A DNA stretch of 64,000 nucleotides, taken from assembly GCF_029542085.1 (NCBI RefSeq), contig NZ_CP107036.1:744001-808000 (forward strand), written 5' to 3'. The notes beneath the pieces were generated by a model. It had not been told where the DNA came from, did no database searches, and saw only the letters and a list, made by a program, of their open reading frames with translations. The stretch is from Sphingobacterium sp. ML3W. Lineage in GTDB: Bacteria; Bacteroidota; Bacteroidia; Sphingobacteriales; Sphingobacteriaceae. Positions 36,085 through 43,783 of the stretch are shown here, one piece after another. The position numbers were made by a program, and so were the translations under genes. Each line of letters opens with the position of its first letter. The first letter of the stretch is position 1.

Positions 36085-36765
36085 ATGTTACGTCACATTG
36101 CTCCCGAGGTGGTTCAGATTTCGCTGATGCCACGAAACAGTATTAACTGCTATATTATCGAAGGTGTATTGATAGACTCCGGAATACGGAGTTCGTATAC
36201 CACTGTAAAGAAAGCCCTCAAGGAAATACCTGTTTACCAACATGTTCTTACGCATGCGCATGCGGATCACCAGGGCTGTAGCGATCAGCTATGCAAAGAG
36301 TTCGCGATACCTTTGCTCTGTAATCCCGCCGAAGTTTTTAGGACCGAAACGGGTATGGTAACCAAGGATTATCCAAGGCCACAACATTGGATAGCAAAAC
36401 TTCAACAAAAGTATTGGGCGGGGCAGGGACATCAAGTCCAAAGAACAATTGTTGAGAACGATAAGATTGGAAACTTTCAGGTCATAGAGACACCCGGACA
36501 TTCGGCAGGTCATATCTCATTATTCCGTGAGCGAGATGGTGTACTTATCATTGGAGATGTGGCGACAAATATGAACCTGCTAACAACTGCGACAGGTCTA
36601 CAGCTTCCGCCAAATCTATTCACCACAGATCAGCAGCGCAACATCAAATCGCTGCAGAAGCTTACAAAACTGAATCCTGCCATTATCTGTTTCGGTCATG
36701 GTCCGATCATGATCAATAAAAATCGGAAGTTTGAGCAATTTGTGGCTAAATGCAGCGAGTTTTAA
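36085..36765 (+). CDS. metallo-beta-lactamase-fold hydrolase
   Basis: From ATG 36085, 226 residues. The frame also opens at ATG 36037, but those 16 codons span the palindrome and -7 box, and the domain begins at LRHIAPEVVQISLMPRNSIN. Metal-binding THAHADHQG (HxHxDH), later His in IETPGHSAGHIS, Asp in IIGDVATN and the C-terminal His in CFGHGPIM give a complete binuclear zinc site. Glyoxalase II-like hydrolase of unknown substrate. Confidence 0.88.
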   Translation: MLRHIAPEVVQISLMPRNSINCYIIEGVLIDSGIRSSYTTVKKALKEIPVYQHVLTHAHADHQGCSDQLCKEFAIPLLCNPAEVFRTETGMVTKDYPRPQHWIAKLQQKYWAGQGHQVQRTIVENDKIGNFQVIETPGHSAGHISLFRERDGVLIIGDVATNMNLLTTATGLQLPPNLFTTDQQRNIKSLQKLTKLNPAIICFGHGPIMINKNRKFEQFVAKCSEF

Positions 36766-36944
36766 TGTCAACTTCGTTGGAGTTGGAACAAAAAAAGATG
36801 ATCAGCCGGACAGTATTTCGCGAAAAACCTCCGCGGGTAGAATATATATTAACAGACCGTTCCCGCTATGCATTACCTGTAATTCAGGTACTGAAGGAAT
36901 ATGGCGAATTATTGATTTCACTTGAAGCGGACAATATCTATTAG
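36765..36944 (+). pseudogene. truncated HxlR-family regulator (C-terminal part)
   Basis: ATG 36765 overlaps the MBL stop. The 59-residue product reads MISRTVFREKPPRVEYILTD and SRYALPVIQVLKEYGELL, which is the wing and last helix of HxlR proteins (compare LISRTVYPVVPPKVEYKLTE in the intact gene at 39879). The DNA-recognition helix is missing. It ends 16 bp before an IS3 copy. Confidence 0.7.
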
Positions 36945-36990
36945 TAGTGTTTGGCAATACTGGAATTGCAACAATAAAATGGACACCTAG

Positions 36991-37821
36991 TTAAGCTGCA
37001 ATATTTTGTTTATTTATTTTTCTAGTAAACTCCTCTGGTGATAAGTATCCTAAGGCAGAATGTTGCCTTTTTCGGTTGTACCAAGTCTCAATATATTCAA
37101 AGACAATAAGCGCAGCTTGCTTCCTGTGAGCGAATTTATGCTGATATATACATTCCGCTTTCAGTGTCTTGAAAAAACTTTCAGCGACAGCATTATCCCA
37201 GCAATTTCCCTTTCTACTCATGCTTCTTATGATGAGTGGATTTTTTTCCACCATAGAGCTGAACTCATGACAGGCATACTGTACGCCACGATCGGAATGG
37301 AATATTAGTTTCTGGGTGATTGGCCTTGCTTTTTGTGCCATTTTAAAAGCAGAAATCACCGTATCTACCGCATTCATAGTCTCACTTAAAGCCCATCCAA
37401 TTACTTTTCGATCTCCCAGATCGATTACAGTTGTCAGATACAACCATCCCTGCTGCGTTTTGATGTAAGTGATGTCTGATACCCATACTGCACCAAGTGT
37501 TCCCGGTTTAAAATCACGGTCCAATATATTCTCCGGTACCGAAAACTTATGGGTGGAGTCTGTGGTCACCTTAAATTTTTTCTTGACAATACTTCTTAAC
37601 CCGGCCTTTCTCATCAGTTTGGCTACCCTCACTCTGGATATTTTAATATTCTTTTTGTGTAGTTCTCTGGTAATACGCGGACTGCCGTAAGTATTTTTAC
37701 TTCTTATAAATGCATCCTGGATTTCCATAGTAATCTGTTGGTTTTCAATACTTCTATTTGAAGGGATACCCTTTAAAAAGTTGTAGTAGCCCGCTCTGCT
37801 CACCTTGAACACCTGACACAT
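36991..37821 (-). CDS. IS3-family transposase OrfB (DDE integrase core), copy 1
   Basis: 276 residues. N-terminal HTH-21-like segment (CQVFKVSRAGYYNFLKGIPS) then the rve core with catalytic Asp in VWVSDITYIKT, Asp in FHSDRGVQYA and Glu in NAVAESFFKTLKAE. The frame stays open upstream of the ATG in the -1 register relative to orfA, so an OrfAB fusion made by -1 frameshifting, as in other IS3 elements, is likely. Confidence 0.95.
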   Translation of the reverse strand: MCQVFKVSRAGYYNFLKGIPSNRSIENQQITMEIQDAFIRSKNTYGSPRITRELHKKNIKISRVRVAKLMRKAGLRSIVKKKFKVTTDSTHKFSVPENILDRDFKPGTLGAVWVSDITYIKTQQGWLYLTTVIDLGDRKVIGWALSETMNAVDTVISAFKMAQKARPITQKLIFHSDRGVQYACHEFSSMVEKNPLIIRSMSRKGNCWDNAVAESFFKTLKAECIYQHKFAHRKQAALIVFEYIETWYNRKRQHSALGYLSPEEFTRKINKQNIAA

Positions 37822-37853
37822 CTTCTCGACTGAAAATATTTCCCTATTGTCCC

Positions 37854-38168
37854 TTATGAACCTGAATATTTGGTGTCGCTCTTGGAGAAGATGCTTACAG
37901 CCTTCTTTAATATATCCCGTTCCATCTGTGTCTCCCGAAGTTCTTTTCTTAATCGTGCTAACTCCTGTTCACTCTCACTCAAGATAACTTTTCCATTCCC
38001 AGAGAAACTACTTCCTTGTTTTACAGAATGTTCCTTTCGCCACCTATACAATAATGCTGGGCTAATATCCAGTTCCCTGGCCAGCGCGCTAAGGTCGCTA
38101 CGCGTGTTGCTCAGTTCAACGCTCATCAGTTTGAACTCTTTGGTATAAACTTTTCTTTCTCTTGACAT
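37854..38168 (-). CDS. IS3-family OrfA (helix-turn-helix), copy 1
   Basis: 104 residues. HTH part KEFKLMSVELSNTRSDLSAL and ISPALLYRWRKEH, then a leucine-zipper-like region ELARLRKELRETQMERDILK. Binds the element ends and joins OrfB by frameshift. Confidence 0.93.
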   Translation of the reverse strand: MSRERKVYTKEFKLMSVELSNTRSDLSALARELDISPALLYRWRKEHSVKQGSSFSGNGKVILSESEQELARLRKELRETQMERDILKKAVSIFSKSDTKYSGS

Positions 38169-38258
38169 AAGTCTGTTAAGTTATTAAATTCTCTTAACTT
38201 AATGTCCAGTCAAATGTAGCAACTTCAATACTGTATCTTGATACTATGTAATTGCTGA

Positions 38259-38423
38259 GTTATACGGAGAGATATACCGGAGTGGCTGGATGCCAAACAA
38301 TGGCAGATGACCCTTTTATTTCAGGTAAACCACCGGATGAGAAAGTACAATTCCTTCTATATTAATCAAAAAGACAAGATTATTTTTTTAGAAATTACAC
38401 AAATCTTCCTTGTTGAAAAATGA
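38259..38423 (+). pseudogene. C-terminal gene remnant, unknown family
   Basis: Open frame without ATG reading IPEWLDAKQWQMTLLFQVNH, RMRKYNSFYINQKDKIIFLE and ITQIFLVEK, then TGA 38421. The composition is clearly protein-like. It begins 31 bp to the right of IS copy 1. It may be the tail of a hot-dog-fold or related enzyme, but I cannot name it. Confidence 0.4.
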
Positions 38424-38522
38424 AGACTAATTTTCTATACGCTAAAATTTATTTAAGACAGTACAGATTTCATTCTTTTCAATTTTATGGTGGTTGATCG
38501 TTCATTAACTTTACTTTAATAA

Positions 38523-38846
38523 TCATGATGTAATACGAAGTGATCTGATAAGCCCGTCTTCGAATTCAAAATAGTACTTTAATAGGATTGGACTTCCGGG
38601 AAAGGTTCCTGAGATCTCCGCTGTTAATACCGCTTGATCTACGTTTCCGTCATATTGGAGAGGTTTAATGATCGTTTTGTATTTATTATTAGCCTCTTCT
38701 ATCCAATCTTTTATTTCTGTCCTGCCGATGTGTGCGTGCCCTTCATCATAGACTTTTGCTGTATGAGCAAAACAATTTGAGTAATCTAGGCTATCAAAGT
38801 TATCCTGTGCTTTTATTAATGTTGTTATGACTTTTGGTAAATCCAT
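38523..38846 (-). CDS. SnoaL-like / NTF2-fold small protein
   Basis: 107 residues. Helical start and the pattern YSNCFAHTAKVYDEGHAHIG, RTEIKDWIEEANNKYKTII and a C-terminal FEFEDGLIRSLRI fit the SnoaL-like cone-shaped fold that binds small hydrophobic ligands. Follows the SDR gene by 53 bp in the same operon, so they probably act on the same compound. Confidence 0.75.
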   Translation of the reverse strand: MDLPKVITTLIKAQDNFDSLDYSNCFAHTAKVYDEGHAHIGRTEIKDWIEEANNKYKTIIKPLQYDGNVDQAVLTAEISGTFPGSPILLKYYFEFEDGLIRSLRITS

Positions 38847-38899
38847 TGCTTTTATTTTTTTATTGTTTAAAAATTATATAGGCTGAAATAAATAGTCCG

Positions 38900-39694
38900 T
38901 TAGATTGTTGGAAGTGTTCCGCCATCAATGACAAATTCAGTTCCAGTCAAATAGCCAGCTCTGGGCGAAACCAGAAACCCTACCAATTCAGCAACTTCCT
39001 CCGGAAAGGCTGGTCTGCCGTAAGGAATCCCTCCAAGAGCCTCCATTACACTCTGCTTGGCTTCTTCAACTGATATTCCGGAGCTTGCGGCGATTCTTTC
39101 CATCATTCTACCTGACGCTTCAGTCATGATCCAACCCGGAGAAACTGTAAGTACACGGATTCCTTTTGCGGACACTTCTTTGGAAAGCCCCTTGCTGTAA
39201 TTGATCAAACCTGCTTTTGCAGCCGCGTAGGGGAGTGTTGAATCATGGAGTGGAAGTTTACCCTGGATCGAGGCGATGTGTATGATGACCCCGCTTTTAT
39301 TTTCTATCATCTGTGGTAAAAAAGCTTTGTCGAGGCGTACTGGTGCCAGGAGATTCATTTGTATTGATTCTTCCCAGTCACTATCCTTCAATACTGCAAA
39401 GCCACCGCCAGGAGTGTCAGAACCACCGAGATTATTCACCAGAATATCCACTCGGCCGAATTTGCTTATTGCATCCCTATAAACAGTTTCTGCGCTGCCA
39501 GCTTTGCTCAGATCCGCTGCTATAAAATGCACGTTATTATCCAGTTCTTCCGGTGGATTTCTTGCTGTAATGATCACCTTTGCGCCAGCGTATTTTAAAC
39601 GTTCGGCTATAGCTTTTCCAGCGCCTTTCGTACCACCTGTTACCACTGCCACCTTATCAATAAGCTCGTTCTGATAATCTAAATTGTTACTCAT
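38900..39694 (-). CDS. short-chain dehydrogenase/reductase
   Basis: 264 residues. Cofactor motif VTGGTKGAGKAIAERL, NNLGGS in place of NNAG, active site Ser (HIASIQGKLPLHDS) and YAAAKAG, and the classic end GYLTGTEFVIDGG. ITARNP after strand two suggests NADP(H). Divergent from the HxlR gene. The operator motif TTGTACA lies over its promoter, so HxlR most likely represses it. Confidence 0.92.
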   Translation of the reverse strand: MSNNLDYQNELIDKVAVVTGGTKGAGKAIAERLKYAGAKVIITARNPPEELDNNVHFIAADLSKAGSAETVYRDAISKFGRVDILVNNLGGSDTPGGGFAVLKDSDWEESIQMNLLAPVRLDKAFLPQMIENKSGVIIHIASIQGKLPLHDSTLPYAAAKAGLINYSKGLSKEVSAKGIRVLTVSPGWIMTEASGRMMERIAASSGISVEEAKQSVMEALGGIPYGRPAFPEEVAELVGFLVSPRAGYLTGTEFVIDGGTLPTI

Positions 39695-39748
39695 CTTTTC
39701 TTATTTTTTTGTCTATTCAATCCGCTATTGGCGAAAATATCTATTCCG

Positions 39749-39856
39749 TTGTACAAATTTGCGGAGTATCATAGGATCTCACAAGTACGGAGTTACGATT
39801 CAAATAGGGATAAATTATTCCCCTATTGTACATATGCGGGCAGTGATATAACTTTG
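39749..39856. promoter_or_regulatory. divergent promoters with repeated HxlR operator motif
   Basis: TTGTACAAATTTGCGG at 39749-39764 and TTGTACATATGCGG at 39826-39839. The first covers the -7-like box CAAATTTG of the SDR promoter read on the minus strand. The second overlaps the TTG element (39826-39828) of the HxlR promoter, whose -7 box TAACTTTG is at 39849-39856 after a 20-bp spacer. Between them AATAGGG / CCCTATT (39803-39809 / 39821-39827) form an inverted repeat. Confidence 0.6.
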
Positions 39857-39878
39857 CTTTATGTATGAGAGAAAAACT

Positions 39879-40223
39879 ATGCCTAATCTTACATGTGGAC
39901 TAGACCTTATTGGTGAGGTCTTATATGGTAAATGGAAAATGCGATTGCTTTGGTTCATCAACGAAGGCCACTTACGTCCGAGCGCACTTCAGCGCAAAAT
40001 ACCAGACGCATCTCGACGAGTGCTCAATATTCAACTTAAAGAACTTGAAGAACATGAACTTATTTCGAGAACGGTTTATCCTGTAGTTCCTCCCAAAGTA
40101 GAGTACAAGTTGACCGAATTTGGTCAGTCTTTAATTCCTATAATTGGTGCTTTAGGAATGTGGGGAGATAAATATGAAGAAAAATTGCGAACTGTAATCA
40201 TCCGCACATTGAAAAGTGTGTAA
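39879..40223 (+). CDS. HxlR-family transcriptional regulator
   Basis: From ATG 39879, 114 residues (PNLTCGLDLIGEVLYGKWKM). The ATG at 39861 lies only 5 bp after the -7 box TAACTTTG and so should be at or before the transcription start. Winged helix with RPSALQRKIPDASRRVLNIQ and wing SRTVYPVVPPKVEYKLTEFG. These regulators often sense electrophiles or oxidants and repress a neighbouring oxidoreductase. Confidence 0.9.
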   Translation: MPNLTCGLDLIGEVLYGKWKMRLLWFINEGHLRPSALQRKIPDASRRVLNIQLKELEEHELISRTVYPVVPPKVEYKLTEFGQSLIPIIGALGMWGDKYEEKLRTVIIRTLKSV

Positions 40224-40276
40224 ATTTTTATTTTTCATCTGTTTTCCATTCCAACTTAAATTTAAAGCTGCAGCTC

Positions 40277-41056
40277 TTATTTCATTTTAAATTCCGTAGG
40301 TCTCATGTTGGTCAGCAGATAAAAGTTATTGCTAAAAGCAGATATATTTGAATAGCCAATCTCGTACGCAATCTCGGTCATATTCAAATCCGTATCGTTG
40401 ATTAATTCCATAGCCTTAATAATCCGTAGCATTTTTAAGTACTGAACAAATGTAATGTGCAGTTTGGTTTGGAATAACCGGGTCAAACTACGCACACTCA
40501 TTCCCGATTGTTGAGCAATAATATCTAAGCTTAGATTTTCATTTAACCTATTTCTAAAACTGTCGATTATGGCATTGAGCCTTTGATCGTCTGTTGTAGG
40601 AAGTTGTATGGAAAATTTTTTGAGATTTTCTTTTGATAATACGCCTTTAAGCGTGCTTAAAAATTCAAATTCCCATGAACCTTTGTAATAGTCACCTTGC
40701 CACTTCTCACTAAATGAGAGCATTTCAGCCAAAAGCTTACTCACCGGATAAATGCCCAATTCATTATGAAAATTACCAGCTCTTTCTTCTGGAAAATAGA
40801 TATTGATAATATATAGATCCTGCGTGTTGAACATCAGGTTGTGCCGATAATTTTTTGGTATCCAGATATAATGATTAGACGGAATGTAGAAATCCTTTTC
40901 GTCTGTCTGCAAATAAGCAATCCCACCATAAACCAATAACAACTGAGCCTTATTGTGCTGATGAGCAGGCAAACGCTGTTCCATCTGCTGTCGCATCACC
41001 AGGATTGAATCAGGATTTTGATCAACAGTATTTATTAATTGGCTAAGAATTTCCAT
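40277..41056 (-). CDS. AraC-family regulator with cupin sensor domain
   Basis: 259 residues. Cupin-like N-terminus (MRQQMEQRLPAHQHNKAQLL and YIPSNHYIWIPKNYRHNL) and C-terminal AraC domain (LDIIAQQSGMSVRSLTRLFQ and MTEIAYEIGYSNISAFSNNF). Divergent from the efflux operon starting at 41149 with 92 bp between, so it is the likely regulator of that operon. Confidence 0.92.
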   Translation of the reverse strand: MEILSQLINTVDQNPDSILVMRQQMEQRLPAHQHNKAQLLLVYGGIAYLQTDEKDFYIPSNHYIWIPKNYRHNLMFNTQDLYIINIYFPEERAGNFHNELGIYPVSKLLAEMLSFSEKWQGDYYKGSWEFEFLSTLKGVLSKENLKKFSIQLPTTDDQRLNAIIDSFRNRLNENLSLDIIAQQSGMSVRSLTRLFQTKLHITFVQYLKMLRIIKAMELINDTDLNMTEIAYEIGYSNISAFSNNFYLLTNMRPTEFKMK

Positions 41057-41115
41057 ATGGCCAAATTTAACAAATATTAGGCTAATTATATAAAGTAATG
41101 CCTTGCTATGATGGA

Positions 41116-41123
41116 TAATTTTG
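41116..41123 (+). promoter_or_regulatory. -7 box TAATTTTG of the efflux operon
   Basis: Exact match to the Bacteroidota TAnnTTTG box, 25 bp before ATG 41149. No TTG element is well placed upstream, which suits a promoter that needs an activator such as the divergent AraC protein. Confidence 0.45.
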
Positions 41124-41148
41124 CCGTGTAAATAATAGTAAAGTCATT

Positions 41149-41400
41149 ATGAAACATAACATCATAAAACCTGACAAAGATTTAGAACTTGAAACACAAG
41201 CCAAAAAATCTGATAATAAATCATATCATTCACATGAAGAAATTGATAGCGCTAACATCTTCTGGTTTGCTTATGGGTATAACTATGCTTTTATGCCAAT
41301 GGTAGATTTAACCTTTGCCTTTGATGAATTGAAAAAGATAGTAAAACCATGGCTAGCAAGAAGAAAGAAATATATAAAGAAAACGGATGAAACAATATAA
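41149..41400 (+). CDS. small protein of unknown function, first gene of the efflux operon
   Basis: 83 residues, charged N-terminus and a central FWFAYGYNYAFMPMVDLTFA segment that is hydrophobic but short for a membrane helix. It overlaps the TolC-like gene by 14 bp, so they are translationally coupled. Family not recognised. Confidence 0.6.
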   Translation: MKHNIIKPDKDLELETQAKKSDNKSYHSHEEIDSANIFWFAYGYNYAFMPMVDLTFAFDELKKIVKPWLARRKKYIKKTDETI

Positions 41401-42724
41401 AATGGCCCCGATTTTGGGCTTATTGTTAGCCCTATTTGCACAATCTCTCTATGCCCAGCATACAGCTAATGCGCACATATTAAACTTGGAAGAAATTTGG
41501 AAAGTTGCCGAAACAAATAACTGTCAACTGAAACTATCTGACTTCAGTCTTCAGCAAAGTAATTTAGAAATATTAGAGGCAAAAGACCGTTTGTTGCCGG
41601 AACTTTCGGTTGGTGCAGATGTAAAACTCAATTCCAAATTCCTGATCTATGACAATGGACTATTCTCTTCTCCACAGGATGTGCCTGTAAAAGGTTACGG
41701 TTATGGAGTGGGCTACAACTTGGACTTCAATCTTTATAATGGTGGTAAAGACAAAAGAAACATCGTCATGAAAAAGGAAGAAGAGATACGCACACACTAT
41801 GAAGTTGATCTGCAAAAGCACAGCGTAAAATACAATGTTGCAGTTGCATATTTTGATTTGTACAAGTTTCTGCATTTCCATGATTTTCTTGATGCAGAAA
41901 TTGAAGCAGAAAAAAAACAACTGGCACTCGTAGAAAGCCTGCATAAAAACGGCACTGTACTAAAGAGTGATGTACTGAGAACCTCCGTAAAATTATCGCA
42001 ACTGGAGCTCAGCCTTTCTGATGTTGCGAAGAGGATTGAAATCGCCAAACAACGGCTCAATATTCTGATGGGGCGCGAAAATGATGCTGAGCTGGTAATA
42101 AAACACCAAGATACAATTGAATTAAAAGCTATCACAGAAGAAGGTAGCTACTACGATTATGTAGATATCGCTTTCAACAAATCGCCAGAGTACAAGATAG
42201 TCCATAGCGATATTAAATTGAGTGAGCTGAACATCAAGCAGATAAAAGCGACACGATTGCCCAAAGTCTCCTTGTATTCACATTACAATTACACGTATCC
42301 GCAGATTTCATTCTATCCGTATTCGAATGATTTATGGGGATTTGGTCAGACAGGGATTAAAGTCCAGTTTTCTATCGATAACCTATACAAAAGCAAACAT
42401 TCCATCGCTCATGCCGAAGTGGTCAGTAATCAGGCAAAAGAAAAAGCGAACATTAAAAAAGATGAAATCTATCTTCAGGTAAAAGAAGCTTATTTACAGC
42501 AACGACAGGCTTTAGAGAGCGTGGAAGCAGCGAAGCAAAATATCATTAAAACCTCCGAAACTGTTCGTGTTATCAGAAGTAGCTACTTAAACCAGGAATC
42601 TCTTCTGACCGATCTTCTGGAAGCCGAAAATGCTTTATTGGAAGCTAAATTTAATCTGACAACAGCACAAACAAACGTAAAACTCACGCATATCAGGCTA
42701 TTGGCAATTATCGGAATTCTTTAA
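41387..42724 (+). CDS. TolC-family outer-membrane efflux protein
   Basis: 445 residues with signal peptide (LGLLLALFAQSLYAQ). Two related halves with long helices (ILEAKDRLLPELSVGADVKL and the later RLPKVSLYSHYNYTYP) that match the duplicated OEP repeat. Forms the outer-membrane channel for the HlyD and MFS proteins encoded directly after it. Confidence 0.93.
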   Translation: MKQYKMAPILGLLLALFAQSLYAQHTANAHILNLEEIWKVAETNNCQLKLSDFSLQQSNLEILEAKDRLLPELSVGADVKLNSKFLIYDNGLFSSPQDVPVKGYGYGVGYNLDFNLYNGGKDKRNIVMKKEEEIRTHYEVDLQKHSVKYNVAVAYFDLYKFLHFHDFLDAEIEAEKKQLALVESLHKNGTVLKSDVLRTSVKLSQLELSLSDVAKRIEIAKQRLNILMGRENDAELVIKHQDTIELKAITEEGSYYDYVDIAFNKSPEYKIVHSDIKLSELNIKQIKATRLPKVSLYSHYNYTYPQISFYPYSNDLWGFGQTGIKVQFSIDNLYKSKHSIAHAEVVSNQAKEKANIKKDEIYLQVKEAYLQQRQALESVEAAKQNIIKTSETVRVIRSSYLNQESLLTDLLEAENALLEAKFNLTTAQTNVKLTHIRLLAIIGIL

Positions 42725-42734
42725 TATAAATATC

Positions 42735-43781
42735 ATGAACAAAAATAAAACAGATAAAATTGTTGTAAGCCTGACTAAATGGTTTGGTATCACATTATTC
42801 GTAGGAATCATTATTTGGGGAGCTACCTATTTCTTAAAAGGATATCGCTATGAACAGACCAATGACGCTCAGATCGATGCCTATCTTTCCCCAATAAATG
42901 CAAAAGTAGGTGGTTATATCCGTAAAATATATTATAAGGACAATCAGCAGGTTAAAAGAGGCGATACGCTTGTGGTGATTGAATTGGATGAGTACGCGTT
43001 GAAAAAAGATGCTGTGTCGGCAGAACTCATGAGCTCACAGGCCAAATTACCGATTTTGGCTGCCAGCGAAAAAACGCAGATTAAAAGCATTGAAGTCATA
43101 AAGGCCCAATTGGCAGGTGCTAAAGCGAGATTGAACCAGCAGCAAAAAGAATTTGACCGATATAAAAATCTACTGGCTGACGGATCTACCACACAACAAA
43201 AATTTGACAACATCAGTGCTTCTTTATCCATCACACAATCAGATTATGACCAGACAAAAGCTTCTTTACAAGTCGCTGAATCCAGACTAAATAATTTCAG
43301 GGTAGAGCGCAATGCCATACAGGCAGAAATAAAGATCAAAGAAGCACTTCTTGAAAGACAGGAATTGGACATTAAATATACCATTATCACTGCACCTTTT
43401 GATGGACAAATCGGTAAAAAGACCATTCAGGCAGGACAATTGATACAACCCGGACAGACATTGGCATTCTTGCTGAACAAAACCGAGGAAAAATGGGTAA
43501 TGGCAAATTTTAAGGAAACACAGATTGGTAAATTCAAAATCGGGCAAGCAGTATCTATTGAAGTCGATGCTTTTCCGAATGAAAAATTTACGGGTACAAT
43601 CGAGTCCCTTTCGCCAACCACAGGTTCCCGTTATTCGCTACTTCCACCAGATAATGCTACAGGTAATTTTGTGAAAATCATCCAACGTATTCCTGTTCGG
43701 ATTGAACTTACCGATACGCCCGAAAAATTAACTAAGCTTTCTGCCGGAATGAATGCGAATGTTTACGTTTTAAAAGATTAA
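42735..43781 (+). CDS. HlyD/EmrA-type membrane fusion protein
   Basis: 348 residues. One transmembrane helix near 15-35 (FGITLFVGIIIWGATYFL), then the biotinyl-lipoyl-like part (TNDAQIDAYLSPINAKVGGY), a coiled-coil hairpin (about 90-215) and the beta-barrel part (APFDGQIGKKTIQAGQLIQP). Bridges the MFS pump and the TolC channel in an EmrAB-TolC-like complex. Confidence 0.93.
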   Translation: MNKNKTDKIVVSLTKWFGITLFVGIIIWGATYFLKGYRYEQTNDAQIDAYLSPINAKVGGYIRKIYYKDNQQVKRGDTLVVIELDEYALKKDAVSAELMSSQAKLPILAASEKTQIKSIEVIKAQLAGAKARLNQQQKEFDRYKNLLADGSTTQQKFDNISASLSITQSDYDQTKASLQVAESRLNNFRVERNAIQAEIKIKEALLERQELDIKYTIITAPFDGQIGKKTIQAGQLIQPGQTLAFLLNKTEEKWVMANFKETQIGKFKIGQAVSIEVDAFPNEKFTGTIESLSPTTGSRYSLLPPDNATGNFVKIIQRIPVRIELTDTPEKLTKLSAGMNANVYVLKD

Positions 43782-43783
43782 TC

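Larger units (their letters stand above)
36961..38227 (-). mobile_element. IS3-family insertion sequence, copy 1 (1267 bp)
   Basis: Identical in length and proteins to the copies at 54875-56141 and 56525-57791, in opposite orientation. Ends TGGAATTGCAACA... and TGAAGTTGCTACA..., both reaching TGGACA, form imperfect terminal inverted repeats of about 25 bp. Flanked by a 4-bp direct repeat ATAC (36957-36960 and 38228-38231). Carries orfA and orfB. Confidence 0.95.
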
